From Bisporella sp. PMI_857 (lineage: Eukaryota > Ascomycota > Leotiomycetes > Helotiales > Helotiaceae), in the NCBI GenBank assembly GCA_021307315.1, contig JAJSPD010000041.1, positions 1-64,000 on the forward strand: DNA of 64,000 nt. The letters are read 5' to 3'. Within the stretch, counting starts at the first letter, position 1; each line of letters begins with the position of its first letter. Of this stretch, positions 11,653 to 24,150 are shown in pieces. Below the pieces are notes generated by a model. That model was not told the DNA's origin. It made no database searches and saw only the letters and a list, made by a program, of their open reading frames with translations. The position numbers and the translations under genes are program-made.

Positions 11653-13610
11653 AATCTAGACATCAATTGAAGCCAATGAGATTCAGTAGATTAGTGTACG
11701 CACGCTTGTGGAATCGACAGTCTGGCCCAGAATTTTCTAGTCGCTCATAGCCTTCTTTGCTAAAGTAGGTACTACGCCAATAGCTGCTCTCAAGATGCAA
11801 CAGTGAGAAGAAATATATATCAACGGGGATTCCTCTTCGCTCTATGCTTTTGTTTCCTAATGGCTGTATCAAGATCACATTCCTAAAACTAGAACAGCAG
11901 GTGTTTTACAGGCTTTGTTTACAGGTCGTAATAGGGAGCCGGCTCGCCCAACAGTTTGTAGTTAATTGTTTTGTTTGTTGCGAATCTACTACTTTACTAG
12001 GGATTCGTAATAAAAAGAACTCCGTGCGGAGGTATATCGGTGTACAAGACCGCTTGCGACCGGTGATATCCTTCCGGATAGCGATATTTCTGCAGCTAAT
12101 GGGCCTTAAGGTTATCCTTCTGGCTTCTTACACTGGATGCGGGCGTGCAATGCAGAGTTTATGTTGCGGCTAGTGTGTGCTATTTCGGCCACCCTGATTC
12201 TTCTGCCACGGCCACCACCACTCCTCTGCACTATCTACCCCTGTCTCTCGCGTGCCGAATAATGCTTGAATTTAGCTTTAAACAAAGGATCATTTGCATT
12301 TCCGTTTCAACTCCACCTGATGACAGACTCTGAAGCTCACCAACAAGCTGTCAGCAACCATGATGACATGCACCAGGCACCGTTCAACTGATTAACCGTA
12401 GAAATACACAATTTGACTGCAGAAACCATTTTATTGAAAATATGAGTCTGAGGACCAGATTCCTTAGCAGCGATGCCATGAATACCAGACTAAAGTGACC
12501 ACCACAGGACTTGCCCTTTAAGCGAGAAAGAGGAGGGTGAAGACTCAACACCTGTATGTGGTGCCCTCTGCGAACCTTCAGTGTTTTACGTCTGGAGAGC
12601 CGAGATTGAGTCAATTCGATCTGGAGTCGAGAACGCACGGTACAACGCAACACTCGAAACAGAGGTCATTTCAACTCGAATTAAAGACTACAAGCCTCCG
12701 TATAAGGCAAACCCTATTCTACAGTACTTGCCGTTCAGTTACCTGCGTGCTGGCAGAGCGACAGTCAGTCGACCTCGAAGCAATTCTTTGCGACTGAATT
12801 TATCTACCATTTCACGGTTTCTATACCCTTCGCTAAGGGGACTAACCTCTGGGCACCTAGTACGAGCCACGACCGGGGTTGACTACTAAGAAAACGACGA
12901 GAATAAGCCTTGGGAAGGAAACAGCAGGGCCGGTGGGAAGGGAAAGGTATTTGCAGAAGGGGAGAAGAGTTTAAGGGTAGTTTTGAGAGTTAAAAGAAAA
13001 GAGAAGAGAGAATGCTTTGGTTATATACAGGGACTTGATCCCCAACATTCATTGGAACATATGAGAGGTTTTGGAAGAAGTGTGTTAAGGCTACTAGTCT
13101 ATTAATATTGGCTAGTACAGTCCTTGTAGGGTACTTGATGCTCCTGCGTTTTCCTTTTACCTCTCGGACAAAAGCATATTCAGAACCACAGTATTTGTTA
13201 CTGTTATTAGGACCGCGAAGCTCACGAGAAGGGCCTGCCTGAGGGTCAGGCCTGGGGGCCTAGCCGTGTTACATAGTCCCCGACTGATACAGCACGTTAA
13301 AAGGAATAATAATAATAATAATTTGCCTCGAGATCATGACTAGCTATACATCCGGACGCTACTTCAACCCCCCAATACCCCTTGTGCGATTTTGATTGGT
13401 TCAAGGCCCGAGATCTATTCCGGGAACGTTGACACCCATATGGTGGATGAAGCAGTCGGCTGATGTCAGAATGCTAACAGAGGTGGACAAAATAAAATTA
13501 AATATTCCGGGGAATGCTACAGTACGATAAATCTCATGAAATCTTTAGAAGCTGCGTTAAGCTATCATCCGAGGTTTTAGCAAGAAGACGATAGTTAATA
13601 TCATGAGTGT
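11653..13610. other. gene-poor stretch
   Basis: No supported gene. The short frames near 12145-12890 overlap one another and lack recognisable motifs. A run of AAT repeats lies at about 13306-13322. The stretch 13180-13290 (many CCTG/CAGG and GGCC motifs, then CGTGTTACATAG) could be the edge of an old LTR, but no partner copy is present. Confidence 0.4.
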
Positions 13611-13955
13611 AAGGCAAGACATTGGGGTCGCCAATACGATCTAGCACAATGTACAATGCTAAATTACTAAGTTGCATAGCCTTCTTGAAAGTGATCCTTG
13701 ATAAGGATAAATCATTCGCAGATGCTCCTTCGCTAGTTGAGCCAGGAGTTATAGCTTTCATGAGTGAATTCTCGTGTGATGCCCATCTAAGAATTACACA
13801 CTGTTAGCAATTGAGATACGGCATCCTTGTTCCACGAATTTGCGTGTGACTCTGCCGATTTGAGCGCTGAGCAATCTCAGAAGTTCCGGAAGACGATCAT
13901 CGAATTATTCATGTGCCTGTTCGTAAATAAAAGCCCCCGGGCTTTTCACAAACCC
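13611..13955 (-). pseudogene. fragment of an EST1-like gene
   Basis: On the minus strand this DNA matches bases about 20850-21205 of the EST1-like gene at 19106-21680: the same protein words occur (KAITPGSTSEGASAND, DRIGDPNVLPY) in the same order. The match stops abruptly just after LPY, and the upstream part has lost its frame (the region equal to FTNTDIDKFDEGL is scrambled and frameshifted). No start, no splice sites and no other exons are present, so it is a truncated duplicate. Confidence 0.88.
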
Positions 13956-14241
13956 CGCGTCAAGAGGGGTGGAATGTCGACACCTCTCTTGTTCATATTA
14001 ACACATAATTCAGGACTGCTCTTACGCCCGGCCCCGTAGTTTTGAAAGGATATACAGAAAGTGTACTTAGAATTAAGCAAAATGGGCTGCCATATCGCAC
14101 GCCATACACGACTCACCCAAACTCATTCCGTACTCCAGGACCAAAATCGTGTACTCCAATATCCTAAATATATAAAGCACGCTGCCGAGGCGGTTCTGAG
14201 CAAGGCGCTTTTGCCAACCCTAGAGCTAGATCGGTTCGACC

Positions 14242-15387
14242 TTGAAATACTTCTACGCCCATCTAGGTTCCCGAGAGTTTTCGTGTCTTCGATACACTAA
14301 GGCTGGCATGGAGTGTGAATGCTACCCATTAAGGGCATCATCAGTAGCTCCTGTCAGCGGTCTTGACAAGCAAGAAGAACTATATGTCCAGAATTTCATC
14401 AACAACGCAACATTATTTTTTGGTTCATGGAGCAAATATAAGATTCGGACGTTCATGGATGCCATGCTCCAGGAATCGATAACTAATTCGTGTGTGCGTC
14501 ATACTATTGTAACCACAGGAGCAATGATGCAGAGCTTTAACCTGAGCTGTAAATGGGCATATATGCTTAAATTCACTAGCACTCGGGATGAGCATTATAA
14601 GTTTGCTTTGGAACAGTATCGAAAGGCCATCTCCGAGCTCCGAACCTTGATAGGTGGACGACAGGGTAGTGATGATACTGCAGAATTCCTGGTTCCAGTT
14701 TTTGCGCTTGCGTTATTTGACATCTTCGCAGGCAATAACGAATTCGCAATACAGCATATCTGCTATTGCCGACACATTCTAGTCGCCTGTCATTCATCCT
14801 TTGCGTCAACACCTTGTTCAAATGGCCAATTAGTTTCTAGACCTCTTGTTGGCCCAAGTGTCAGAATATTCGTCAATAACGACATACAAGTTATATTTGC
14901 CCTGGGAATTGAGGAGAAATGTTCCTATACTGCATACGCCCCTACATATTCAACTACAATAGTACCAGGGAAATTTCTGGATCTAGAGGATGCGAGAAGT
15001 TGTCGGGATATACTTCTCGAAAATGCCTACAATACATACCTGTCTACATTACAATTCTATTTCATGGCCAGGGGAGGGGTGCCAGGAAAGTGGGTGGGGG
15101 TTCGAGAAGGTATCCTCCAAAGCATCAATTTCTGGTTTACTGCCTTCAATTCGTGGCAGGGATACCAGACCGATATAACAGCTCATCCGCTAACACGTCC
15201 CAATTCTGTGAGTTTTGAGGTCACCATTCTTTTGCTGCGCCTGTCCAGCATGCTACAGACCGCGGAAACGCGTTCGAACAGCACTTTAGAAACATTCTCA
15301 CTGTTTGTAACGACGTTGTCGGATATTACTGTGCGAACTCTATATACGAGGTTGGTAAAGTATTTTGGTTCAATTAAGGGGTGTTGA
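14242..15387 (+). pseudogene. Zn2Cys6 transcription-factor relic
   Basis: An open frame of 381 codons starting inside what looks like the end of a Zn2Cys6 cluster: SCLRYTKAGMECECYP, where fungal regulators have C-x-x-C-x(6)-C. The second Cys is Tyr (TAC, one G-to-A step from TGC) and the first three Cys are not encoded in frame upstream. The remainder is helical and resembles the C-terminal regulatory region of this family (NFINNATLFFGSW, RTFMDAMLQESI, then a long helical domain). A shortened, non-DNA-binding product is possible, but I read it as a decayed gene. Target genes cannot be guessed. Confidence 0.6.
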
Positions 15388-17934
15388 CAATCATATAATT
15401 ACTAATCTGGGAACAGGAACTTAAGCCTCACCACATTCTTATATAGGAATGCACCAAAAAAGCTTGTACCCCATCCCCATACGCATTTAAAGAGGTCCCC
15501 CCATCTACCCACTATAAAATTGACTGTTCCAGGCCTTCATTCCCATATCTAGAGGTTTTTCATATAAGGAGTTTTCATATAACCAGTTTCGACTGTATTT
15601 TCATCAATACCGCTCTGAAGCTCTGAAATCAAACCATAGACTGTATTGTCACCACTAACTTACCTTGTTACTACTTTGACTGCTGGCCGCACTATAACCG
15701 ATCCTATTCATGCTACCTATAGGGTCACCATTGCATAAGATAAAGTTACCAATGTCATCACGCTCGTTACGTGGAACTTAATAAAAGTTTAAATCTATAC
15801 TGTATGGTAACTGTAATTCACCACATTGTCAAGATAACTTCATATTCAACGCTCTGTACCTTGCCTTCGCACTATACGATCCTACCAGGTTTCCGACCAT
15901 AGATAACTCGTCTGTTGATAATCAGCAAAGCATCTCATTTCATTACCAATCTGGAGGACATATATCGGTACCCAGCAGTGGATGCTTCCATTTGCAATAT
16001 TTTGGCCAATCGTTAGTGGGCCAAATACTCTCTTCTTTTATGTCTTCGAACTCTGTATCCTTCATCCATTGATAATATCTGTTCGCTTTCTTCCAGTCCA
16101 CCATAAGTTTCTTCGCTCTTTCCGCTATTAACCCTGTCTATCGCTGAACAGCTGTATCATTCCATGAATTATTGATGCATGCTATTAGCATCTGTCTTGA
16201 AGTCCGACATACTCGCCAGGATTCAATGCGGTACAGGCTTTTTGCACAACGGATCGAAAATCTCTGGAATTGCTATACATCCATTCATCTTAAACATCGT
16301 CGATTTTAAATGTGCAATTCTCTGGAACGCTGCAGAACAACCAACAGTCATAGAATGATTTTAGAAGATCACAATACTTACTACTCGTCCCGAGTTGGAC
16401 TTAGGTCTGTCCTAATGACACTAGTAGTGAGATATTTCAGAGCTAGTCATCCCATGTAGTCAAAAAATGCTTCCAGATAGCTTACTAAACCTACCAAACT
16501 CTGTTGCCCATATTACCGTCCCTATTGCGATATCTAGGACATGACGCATCTCGTCTTTACAAGGGGCAAGATGAAGCCCGCCTCCCAATGTTGCCAAAAA
16601 AAAATTATGTTCCATAACTATCCATATTAGCCATTTATCTTTTCTTATACGGGTATCTACTCACCTAGCCTTGTTTGCTCGCCCTACGCCGGAATATTCA
16701 ATGTAAGGGTCTTATCGCTAGGAAATAGGTATTCTGTAAAAAAAAAAAGGGTCAACACAGAGCCGCTGAGCTCTTCAAACAGATATTCTTTCTCTATGTC
16801 TATGGTAAGTATAACGGGTGAACGGAACAATGTTCTCTCTCACACCAAGCCCGATCTAAGGAGGGGGAGAATAAGGAACAACGGGAGTTGAGGATTGTTG
16901 ATGCCGATGTTGGTGGATGGATCCGGGGTGGATGTGTGTGTGTAGAGTTGTTTGTTGAGAAGAGGTTTAGAGCCAGGTGGTGAGGAGTTCGAGTCTGTAA
17001 CGAAAACGACCGTGCTTGGGGGGGTGAGGGCCGGTGTGTGGGTGGTTCTTGGTCGACTAGAGAATTAACAGAAATCGTTGAACTATGTAGCAGTTAAGAT
17101 ATTTTGTTCTTCCAACCAGCTCTGGCCATTCCTCCGACTGCCGAATCTGCATCATCGCTCGAATTGTCCTAGAAGTGTTAGACGCCGGATTTCACAACTC
17201 AGTTTAACGCACCATAAAATCCCCCGGTATCGCAGTTGTACTTGGAACTTTACCGTGCACAATATGACTGTAACTAAACCATATCAACCTGCTTTGCCGC
17301 CCACTCTCTATTTTCATCCATTCTGCACCGGTTTTCCTTGGAATCGCACGTTTTAGGAGGGTTGGAGCCACTAATTCTGCCTGCAAGCTAATCACGAATC
17401 TTACACATTATCGTCGTCCCACAAGATACGCGTGTACATAAACAATTTAGCAGCTCGATCGATTGATACGGAGTTATTCGTCTGCTCAATAAGTCGGAAA
17501 TGCAACTAGTTCACGGTGTCGACACGACAAGGCTGGTGTGGCTATGGACATCAAGCAGATTTAAGCGGCCAACCTTTGTGCAACCAGCTCGTACCAAGTC
17601 ACTATGGTTTCCAGCTGGGGGGAAGAGTATCCAAGCCCGCTCTACTTTGGAGCAGACGCCGTGCGTAATATTTAAAGCCTCAAACTCAGCGGTGATAGAG
17701 GATCTTTGGCTGACATGCATGGCCCCATCCGACACACTATTGCAATCAATGCCTGAAGATACTCTATGTGACCCCCTAACGATTGAAGTTTCGGCCGACT
17801 CGTGAACTCCTGATGAAATTTTCGGCCTAGCCTCACCATAATCGCAAAAGCGTGTCTGTTTACACAAGATCAAGGGGCAATGGCAGATATCGAGTGTTGG
17901 TGTAGTAGGATGCAGCCGACTTCCAAGCCTTTAA
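15388..17934. other. gene-poor stretch
   Basis: No supported gene. Bases 15576-15597 repeat the motif seen at 3156-3177 and could be a pogo/Tc1-type terminus; the same neighbourhood has TTTTCATATAAGGA. Short A and G runs lie near 16738-16748 and 17018-17024. The open frames near 17078-17395 and 17500-17873 lie on opposite strands of the same DNA and have no family features. Confidence 0.4.
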
Positions 17935-18570
17935 CTGCATGACTAGCAACAACTGGGTATGGCCATCACACTAGCTGTGACCCATAAATAAATTCTACTC
18001 ACGGGCCAATTTTAGGTCAAACTAGTCCATGGAAATAATGATTGTTAACATCGGAGGATCGGCATAGCTGAAGCTCACAAGCCAATAGCTGTTATGTGGG
18101 AGGTAGAACGGACCAGGGTATGACCCCTTGCATTTTGGCTCCATCATCCAACAGGGTATCCATGTTCGATCGCTGGTTTAACGATGTGAAGCCAAGCTTC
18201 GCCACAAGCACCTCTTTCGCTTTGGACTTTCAAAGAGTCCATACCGTGGGGTCGGCTGAGATGGATGCTACATCCGAGCCGCACCCCTGTAGGCACTTCC
18301 AAATGCCAAGAGTAGTGATCACAACCTATATGCCATCAGATAGTTTATTTTTCAATCATTAGGAATCCACAACTATGATTGCGGTCGTCCCTACGTGAGT
18401 GGAGAGGAAGGGGACGGATACCTAGAATCAACCAAACTACCTAATCGCCATCCGTTCGTCCTGGTGTGATGAATGGCCGAAAATCGTGAGAGTGGCTGTC
18501 GAGAATGCTTCCACCGCACACCAAATAAGATGGCTGACAAGGCCCACTGCCAACGCATGAAAGCGCATAT
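17935..18570 (+). repeat. copy A of a diverged inverted duplication (partner 41560-42225)
   Basis: Read on the plus strand, several blocks match the reverse complement of 41560-42225 in the same order: GATCGGCATAGCTG, GAACGGACCAGGGT, GATGCTAC..TCCG, ACTTCC.AATGCCAAG, CACAACTATGATTGCGGTC, ATCGTGAGAGTGGC and AAGATGGCTGACAAGGC. Both copies are riddled with stops. They may descend from one gene or promoter segment, but I cannot name it. Confidence 0.75.
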
Positions 18571-19105
18571 CCATGACGGAAGAGATGGTCAGGGTAATAA
18601 CCTTGGTCATATTTAAATTGCTCAATCTCTGTATGGGCTAGTGACAAGACACTCAAAGCTACCCACAAACTTCCCTATCTCCGTAGCTTTACAATCATCT
18701 CTCTGCAACATCGTCTTAACAGATTCGCTTTTTTATCATCCTTTGAACTACTTCTTCATCAATGCATCTGCCAACGAATTCAAGCTGGGATAGGTGGTTA
18801 TCTTGCAGCATTTGTGGTGCAGATATCTCTAGAACACCAGCCCCGACCTTGCAAGCCTCAATTTCGGTGAGTAAAAGAGGGCAACAAATTAGTGTCTTCG
18901 TGTTGCCTAACTTTAGCGATAGTCCGCCTTTTCGATTGCGAACTGTTTGCTAACATATAAAATAACAGATAGTACTACGCGCATTCCTGCACTGTGACAT
19001 TTGAACCACTTATATTTTATCCCAAAAAGTGTTCCTGACATAAATTACACCAGTCCATAGCCGATGCTCTTTATGCCCAGATCCATTGAATGAATCCTCC
19101 TGGAA
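18571..19105. other. upstream region of the EST1-like gene
   Basis: Similarity to the 41.5-kb copy fades after about 18600. No gene is recognisable between here and the start codon at 19106. Confidence 0.4.
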
Positions 19106-21680
19106 ATGTCTTCTCCACCGAACATATCTAAAGGCTGGATACAATATCAAAGACGAAATAACAATACCACACAAGTCTGGGCCTGCATTTTTTGCAGCGA
19201 CAGGAAAATCTTCCAGTCGACTAACGAACTTCATAACCACGCGAACCTTGATCACCGAGATCGCTTCCCTAAGGGAGTCAGCGAGAACGAGCTACGTTCT
19301 TTTCGAGCCAAGTACGAGGCGGACTCTCAGCAAAATAAGTAAGCACCACGCCACCCCTCTAGATTTGGCGATATCTGGTCAATCTGCTATCCGCAGGGCA
19401 AGGCTGCTGCCTTGCGTATTTGAGCGAAGAAACTGACCACGCTACAGAACGACAACGGAGTCTCTACAGCGCAAACCAAATCTCGACGAAGCTACCAGCA
19501 AACCTCCCAAGCCCGGCGGCCAGACGAAACGCCCATATCTACAAACGACAATATCAATCTCTGCGTCGCAGTCCCCAAATATCGGACCACCAACAGAGCG
19601 CGAATATAGCCTGATGCAAGTTATAGACCAGTCAGAGTTTCCTCCCAGAAAGAGAGCGGTTGTGGGAGATGGAATCTCCACGGGCTCTCAGTCACCATGC
19701 CGGGGCTCAGAGTCCCCACCACCGCGACGCAGTTCTGTTCAAAAGAATATGTCAAAGACAGCTTTTCAAACAAGGTCTTCTCCATCACATATCTTAAGTA
19801 GTAGACCAGCGGCTTCTATGCAAGACCCTGCAGGTCAACCTGAGGAGATATATGACATAATTATGCAGCCCGAAACCCGACCAATTTCTCAAGAGCAGTT
19901 AGTTGCGGAAGTAAAGGGCATATATGCGGGTCTTGTGATGGTGGAGGCAAAATGCATTGAAATCGACAGCAAACAAGCAACGTTGGGTCAGGTTGATGGG
20001 CCTCAATCAAACTTGAATAATGAGCAGTGGCAAGCAATGATCGCCTTACATCGCACGTTAATTCATGAGCATCACGACTTCCTTTTAGCCTCTCAACATC
20101 CTTCAGCCAGCCCAGCCTTAAGGCGACTGGCATCCAAATATGCTATGCCAGCACGTATGTGGCGTCACGGAATACAGTAAGAAATATTTTTCATGTTCTT
20201 TAAACTTGCGACTCGTTTCAGGATATGGGAATCTGCAGAGAACTGGGGCAGTTGGTCAACTTTAACAACCTAACGGTACTGACTTAGCAACTCTCGTTTT
20301 AGTTCCTTTCTAGAGCTACTCAGACACCGTTTACCAGCGTCACTTGATCATATGCTGGCTTTCATATATCTCGCCTACTCAATGATGGCGTTGTTGTATG
20401 AAACAGTGCCTGCTTTTGAAGATACTTGGATCGAGTGCCTTGGTGACCTTGGTCGGTATAGAATGGCCATCGAAGATGACGACATTAGAGACAGAGAAGT
20501 GTGGACAGGTGTAGCACGCCACTGGTACTCTAAGGCTTCGGATAAAGCTCCTACAACAGGCCGCTTGTATCAGTAAGTGGATTTTACGAATCGTGGGCCT
20601 TGTGTCTATTAGATGCAAATCATGTGAACTATGGCTTTTTTCTTCGTTTCCATGTCCACGCATCTGACGTTGCCTAGCCATCTTGCGATCCTCGCGCGGC
20701 CTAATGCCCTCCAGCAACTGTTCTACTACGCAAAGTCTCTTTGCGTGGTGGCACCGTTTACTTCAGCCAAAGAATCTGTTTTGACGCTGTTTGAACCTGT
20801 ACTATCTGAAAATAACCAAAATCAGTACCGACTTTCCCCTCTTGACACAGCATTTGTGAAAGCTCAAGGTCTCTTATTTACGAACACGGACATAGATAAA
20901 TTTGATGAAGGCCTTCCGGAACTTCTGAGATTGCTTAGCGCTCAAATCGGCAGAGTCACACGCAAATTCATGGAACAAGGATGCCATATCTCAATTGCTA
21001 ACAGCGTTGCGATGCTTGGATGGGCATCACACGAGAATCCACTCATGAAAGCTATAACTCCTGGCTCAACTAGCGAAGGAGCATCTGCGAATGATATATC
21101 CTTATCAAGGATCACCTTCCAGAAAGCTATGCAACTTAGTAATTCAGCATTGGACATTGTGCTAGATCGTATTGGCGATCCCAATGTCTTGCCTTATATT
21201 CACTGTACATTAGTATTTATGCTCTGCATATCACGCCATCCGGCAGCTATGAAACTCCTTGAAGCCGACTTTCCGTTTGAAAAGCTCAAGAGACAACTCA
21301 ATACCTTTGAAAAATCAGATCGTATCACGAACGAAACCTTCCCGCTACCAGAGAAAAACGATTCAAGGCCACTCCCGGAAGATTTCGCCTTGCGAGGTTT
21401 ATCATGGGCGGATAACTACTTCCCTGACACTTGGTTTACTGGAGACAAAATCGACGAGGAGGAGAAATATCAAGAGCGTCCTTCAATGACGGCTCAACGG
21501 AAAGAGCGTATAAAATGGATAGCTTACCGGATTATTACTCCAGATGGAAAACTCCAATACGATTCTGAGAAATCAGAGTTCCATGTGCGGAAGGAGTTTG
21601 ATGTTTGTAATCGCCCTAGTCGCCAGCCACCGGCAGCACTACAGAAGTCTCATCGGAAGAGGATGCTTCCAGCGACGTAA
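19106..21680 (+). CDS. EST1-type DNA/RNA-binding-domain protein with N-terminal zinc finger
   Basis: Four exons: 19106-19338, 19448-20176, 20303-20572 and 20678-21680, all phases consistent, 744 aa. Exon 1 has a C2H2-like finger (WACIFC..HNHANLDH). Exon 2 shares its first ~60 codons with the F-box protein at 3761-5887 (MQVIDQSEFPPRKRA in both). The remainder is the EST1/SMG-like helical domain: RLASKYAMPARMWRHG, SFLELLRHRLP, then HLAILARPNALQQLFYYAKS. Family members with this fold bind RNA or single-stranded DNA in telomere upkeep or mRNA decay; the fungal expanded group is uncharacterised. Near 21605 the conserved-looking tail (EPLEGIHIFAKEMVAM) lies in another frame that would end at 21764-21766, so the present 744-aa end probably results from a frameshift. 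A solo LTR starts 20 bp beyond that old stop. Confidence 0.8.
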
Positions 21681-21786
21681 CATATCAGGAACCGTTGGAA
21701 GGAATCCATATCTTTGCAAAAGAAATGGTAGCCATGAACAAGGAAGTGACCACCAGGATATACTAGAACCCATAGGGACCACTCAG

Positions 21787-22124
21787 TGTAACAGCCAGGG
21801 TCGGTTTAAGAAGGCCATCGTGACAGCCTAACAGCCAGCCGAAGGCTTTTCAGCTGTAGTACTTTCAGGGCTGCAAGCGGCACGCTCCGCCCATGGCCAG
21901 CACAGGCTTACAGCTCCAGCAGCCACAGGCTCACAGCTACAGCACAGTTAAAGATATAAGGAACAGCTAGAGCTCTCTGAACAAAGCAAGCTTGAGTTTT
22001 TCTTTCCATGTTCGACTTACAAGCATACTTCTAATATCAATTCATCACTATTACAACTACATCGCTAGTCACGTATTCTCATCTGTTATATTGCAATCCC
22101 TCCTGCTGCCCTCTATCTGTTACA
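21787..22124 (+). mobile_element. solo LTR (TGTAACAG family) with 5-bp TSD
   Basis: A 338-bp unit starting TGTAACAG and ending CTGTTACA, an exact 8-bp inverted terminal repeat, with CTCAG on both flanks (21782-21786 and 22125-22129). It has no internal region and is therefore a solo LTR. Truncated relatives are at 2035-2326 and 9413-9462. It lies immediately 3' of the EST1-like gene and could supply polyadenylation or antisense promoter signals; that is inference. Confidence 0.93.
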
Positions 22125-22129
22125 CTCAG

Positions 22130-23959
22130 TGGGGCAAGTTCAGAGAATCTAAACTACCTATAGTTGGTTGGATTGTGGTTACAAAAGGGAGCTCTTACTA
22201 AGTTCTATTCAGATCCTATGTGACAATTTTCATGGTCAAGAAACTGCTTATGTTTTGAATAACAGCGTGAAAGACAGGCCCAGATACTGGTAATTGAGGG
22301 GTCTCGTCCATCCAGCAGTCGACAATGAGGTTCTTGCTTTGGTACAAAGCCAATCCCTGTGTCCTTGCCTTTAATTTATCTGCTTCCTCTGGACGGTCAC
22401 ACACTTTTTTTCTCCTGCAACTTGCCCGCACCGGCCTATTTTTCTTGCTTGAAATATATCTATCTCCGCAAGACGAGACTTACATGATGGCCTAATACAT
22501 ATTGTTCTCGCTCCCTCCACAACTGCCAAATACAGGTTCTCGGTTTCCTTGAGGCGATTTTATATATGCACTAAGTAGGCCTTGAAATACATAAACACTC
22601 GTCCCCTGAGCTGACGAGCGAGGGAATAATGGGCTGCCAATGCCTGAGCTAATGGGAAAGCGTATTCGTCAGATAGAGCCTTTAGACAAAACTATGGGGG
22701 GGTGTCATCCATAGCCGTCTAAAGGACCGGCCCTACTTCTAGTGGAAGCTTTCTCCTTGTGATGATAAACTATCCATTTCTTCAACTGGTCTGCGCAATA
22801 TACGCTGAGATCTCGCCCCTGAATGTAGTCTTGCTGTAGCAGATCCAAATCCAACCTTGATCGCAAATTTCTTCTCGATACTACAAACCTTGTTATTGTC
22901 CATCGCGAGATCAAATGGAGTCTTCGCTAGAGCATTTATTTTGGACAGAAACGTTTCTGAAGACGATCCCACTAGTAGGGCGATAATTCTATCACAGATA
23001 TTGGAGGCTTCACCGAGAGAATCGCACACAGAAAAACTACCATTTGGTGAATACCATTCTGCCTCTAGGACATTGTCGATGATGCATGGCCTTAGCGTGT
23101 TAATATTGTCATTCTAGTTGATAGTAGTCTTAACGGCGGGAACAGTAAGATCGATATGTAATTAGTCTTGATATGAGTCCTGCGATTGTGTAGCGGCATG
23201 TAGCTTCGTTTGTCCATTAGTGAGAACGACTAGAGTCTCTTTTTGTGACTGTTGGCTTGGATATCAATCCTGAAGAGCGCAAGCCTCTGTCAGCAATGGA
23301 GCGCCGATATGCGGTTCTTAGCCAACATGGACTGAGAATGCGTCCTTGAGAAGTACTCCATGTCAATTCATGACTTCACTCAAAAACCAATCAACACAAT
23401 TGCCACGAAGGGTATGCTTCAGTTGCTACCAATGGCGATTCTACTGTTTACGATCCCATTTCCGTATCCTTTCTACACTGTGATGACGAGGAACGCGCCT
23501 CTGCTACGACTGAATGCGCTTGAGTACGATAACCTGGAACATGCGGATAGAGTAAAGGGGATACAAAGATGGTAGCTTTAGTCACACGAAGACCTCGATT
23601 GATGGCCCGGCAAGGAACTCTCCCTGTTCTGGTCACTTAAGTGGCCTGTCAGCGCTAGCAACTCCTTTCCGGATCTACGAGCTATGCGGGACGAATATTC
23701 TCATATCAATATGGTGGCTAAGACTCACAGACAAGCTGCGGAGTGAATCAGTGATCTACAGCAGCCTCGCGACTTTGTAAATTTGGCGACTGGTTGACAG
23801 ATTCGAGGAGAAAGAGTGGGAGAGAGAGGGGGTAGATTGAGGATTGGCGGAGAGGGCGAGGAGTGGAGGAAGATGGCATCGGCGAAGGGTTGGGGGCGGC
23901 GAAAATGGATGCGGAGCTATTGTCAGTTCCCATTTCAGAGCGTGTGGAATTGAATAAGT
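22130..23959. other. relic-rich stretch without a supported gene
   Basis: Minus-strand frames at 22705-23029 include KINALAKTPFDLAMDNNKV, reminiscent of a decayed ankyrin-like helix pair, but there is no continuous gene. The rest holds nothing I can name. Confidence 0.35.
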
Positions 23960-24150
23960 TTACTCGGTGTAGTTCTCGTATTTAGTAAGTCTTTCAACAG
24001 GAGCGGGAAGTGTGCCTCCCGTAATCTGACCTTCTTTGTTGTGTAGTGGCTCGTACGCGTAAGTCTTTTCGAGTATCTTCGACTCGCCATCATCTGCATC
24101 ATCGGCCAAAGCACTAAGGTCGGAGAATGAAGGTTGTTCTTTTGGAACAC
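23960..24150 (-). pseudogene. RasGEF N-terminal (REM) motif fragment
   Basis: The minus-strand frame ends with KTYAYEP..KEGQITGGTLPAPVERLT, which closely resembles the start of the REM (RasGEF_N) domain of Cdc25-type Ras exchange factors. The frame stops shortly after (stop at 23960-23962), and neither the rest of the REM domain nor a catalytic CDC25 domain follows. The Ser-rich frame upstream (to 24394) could be part of the same protein. I treat it as a truncated relic. Confidence 0.5.

Noticed and set aside
17078..17873. Coding region from several 60-120 codon frames
   Set aside because: Frames overlap on opposite strands, have no splice links and resemble no family.
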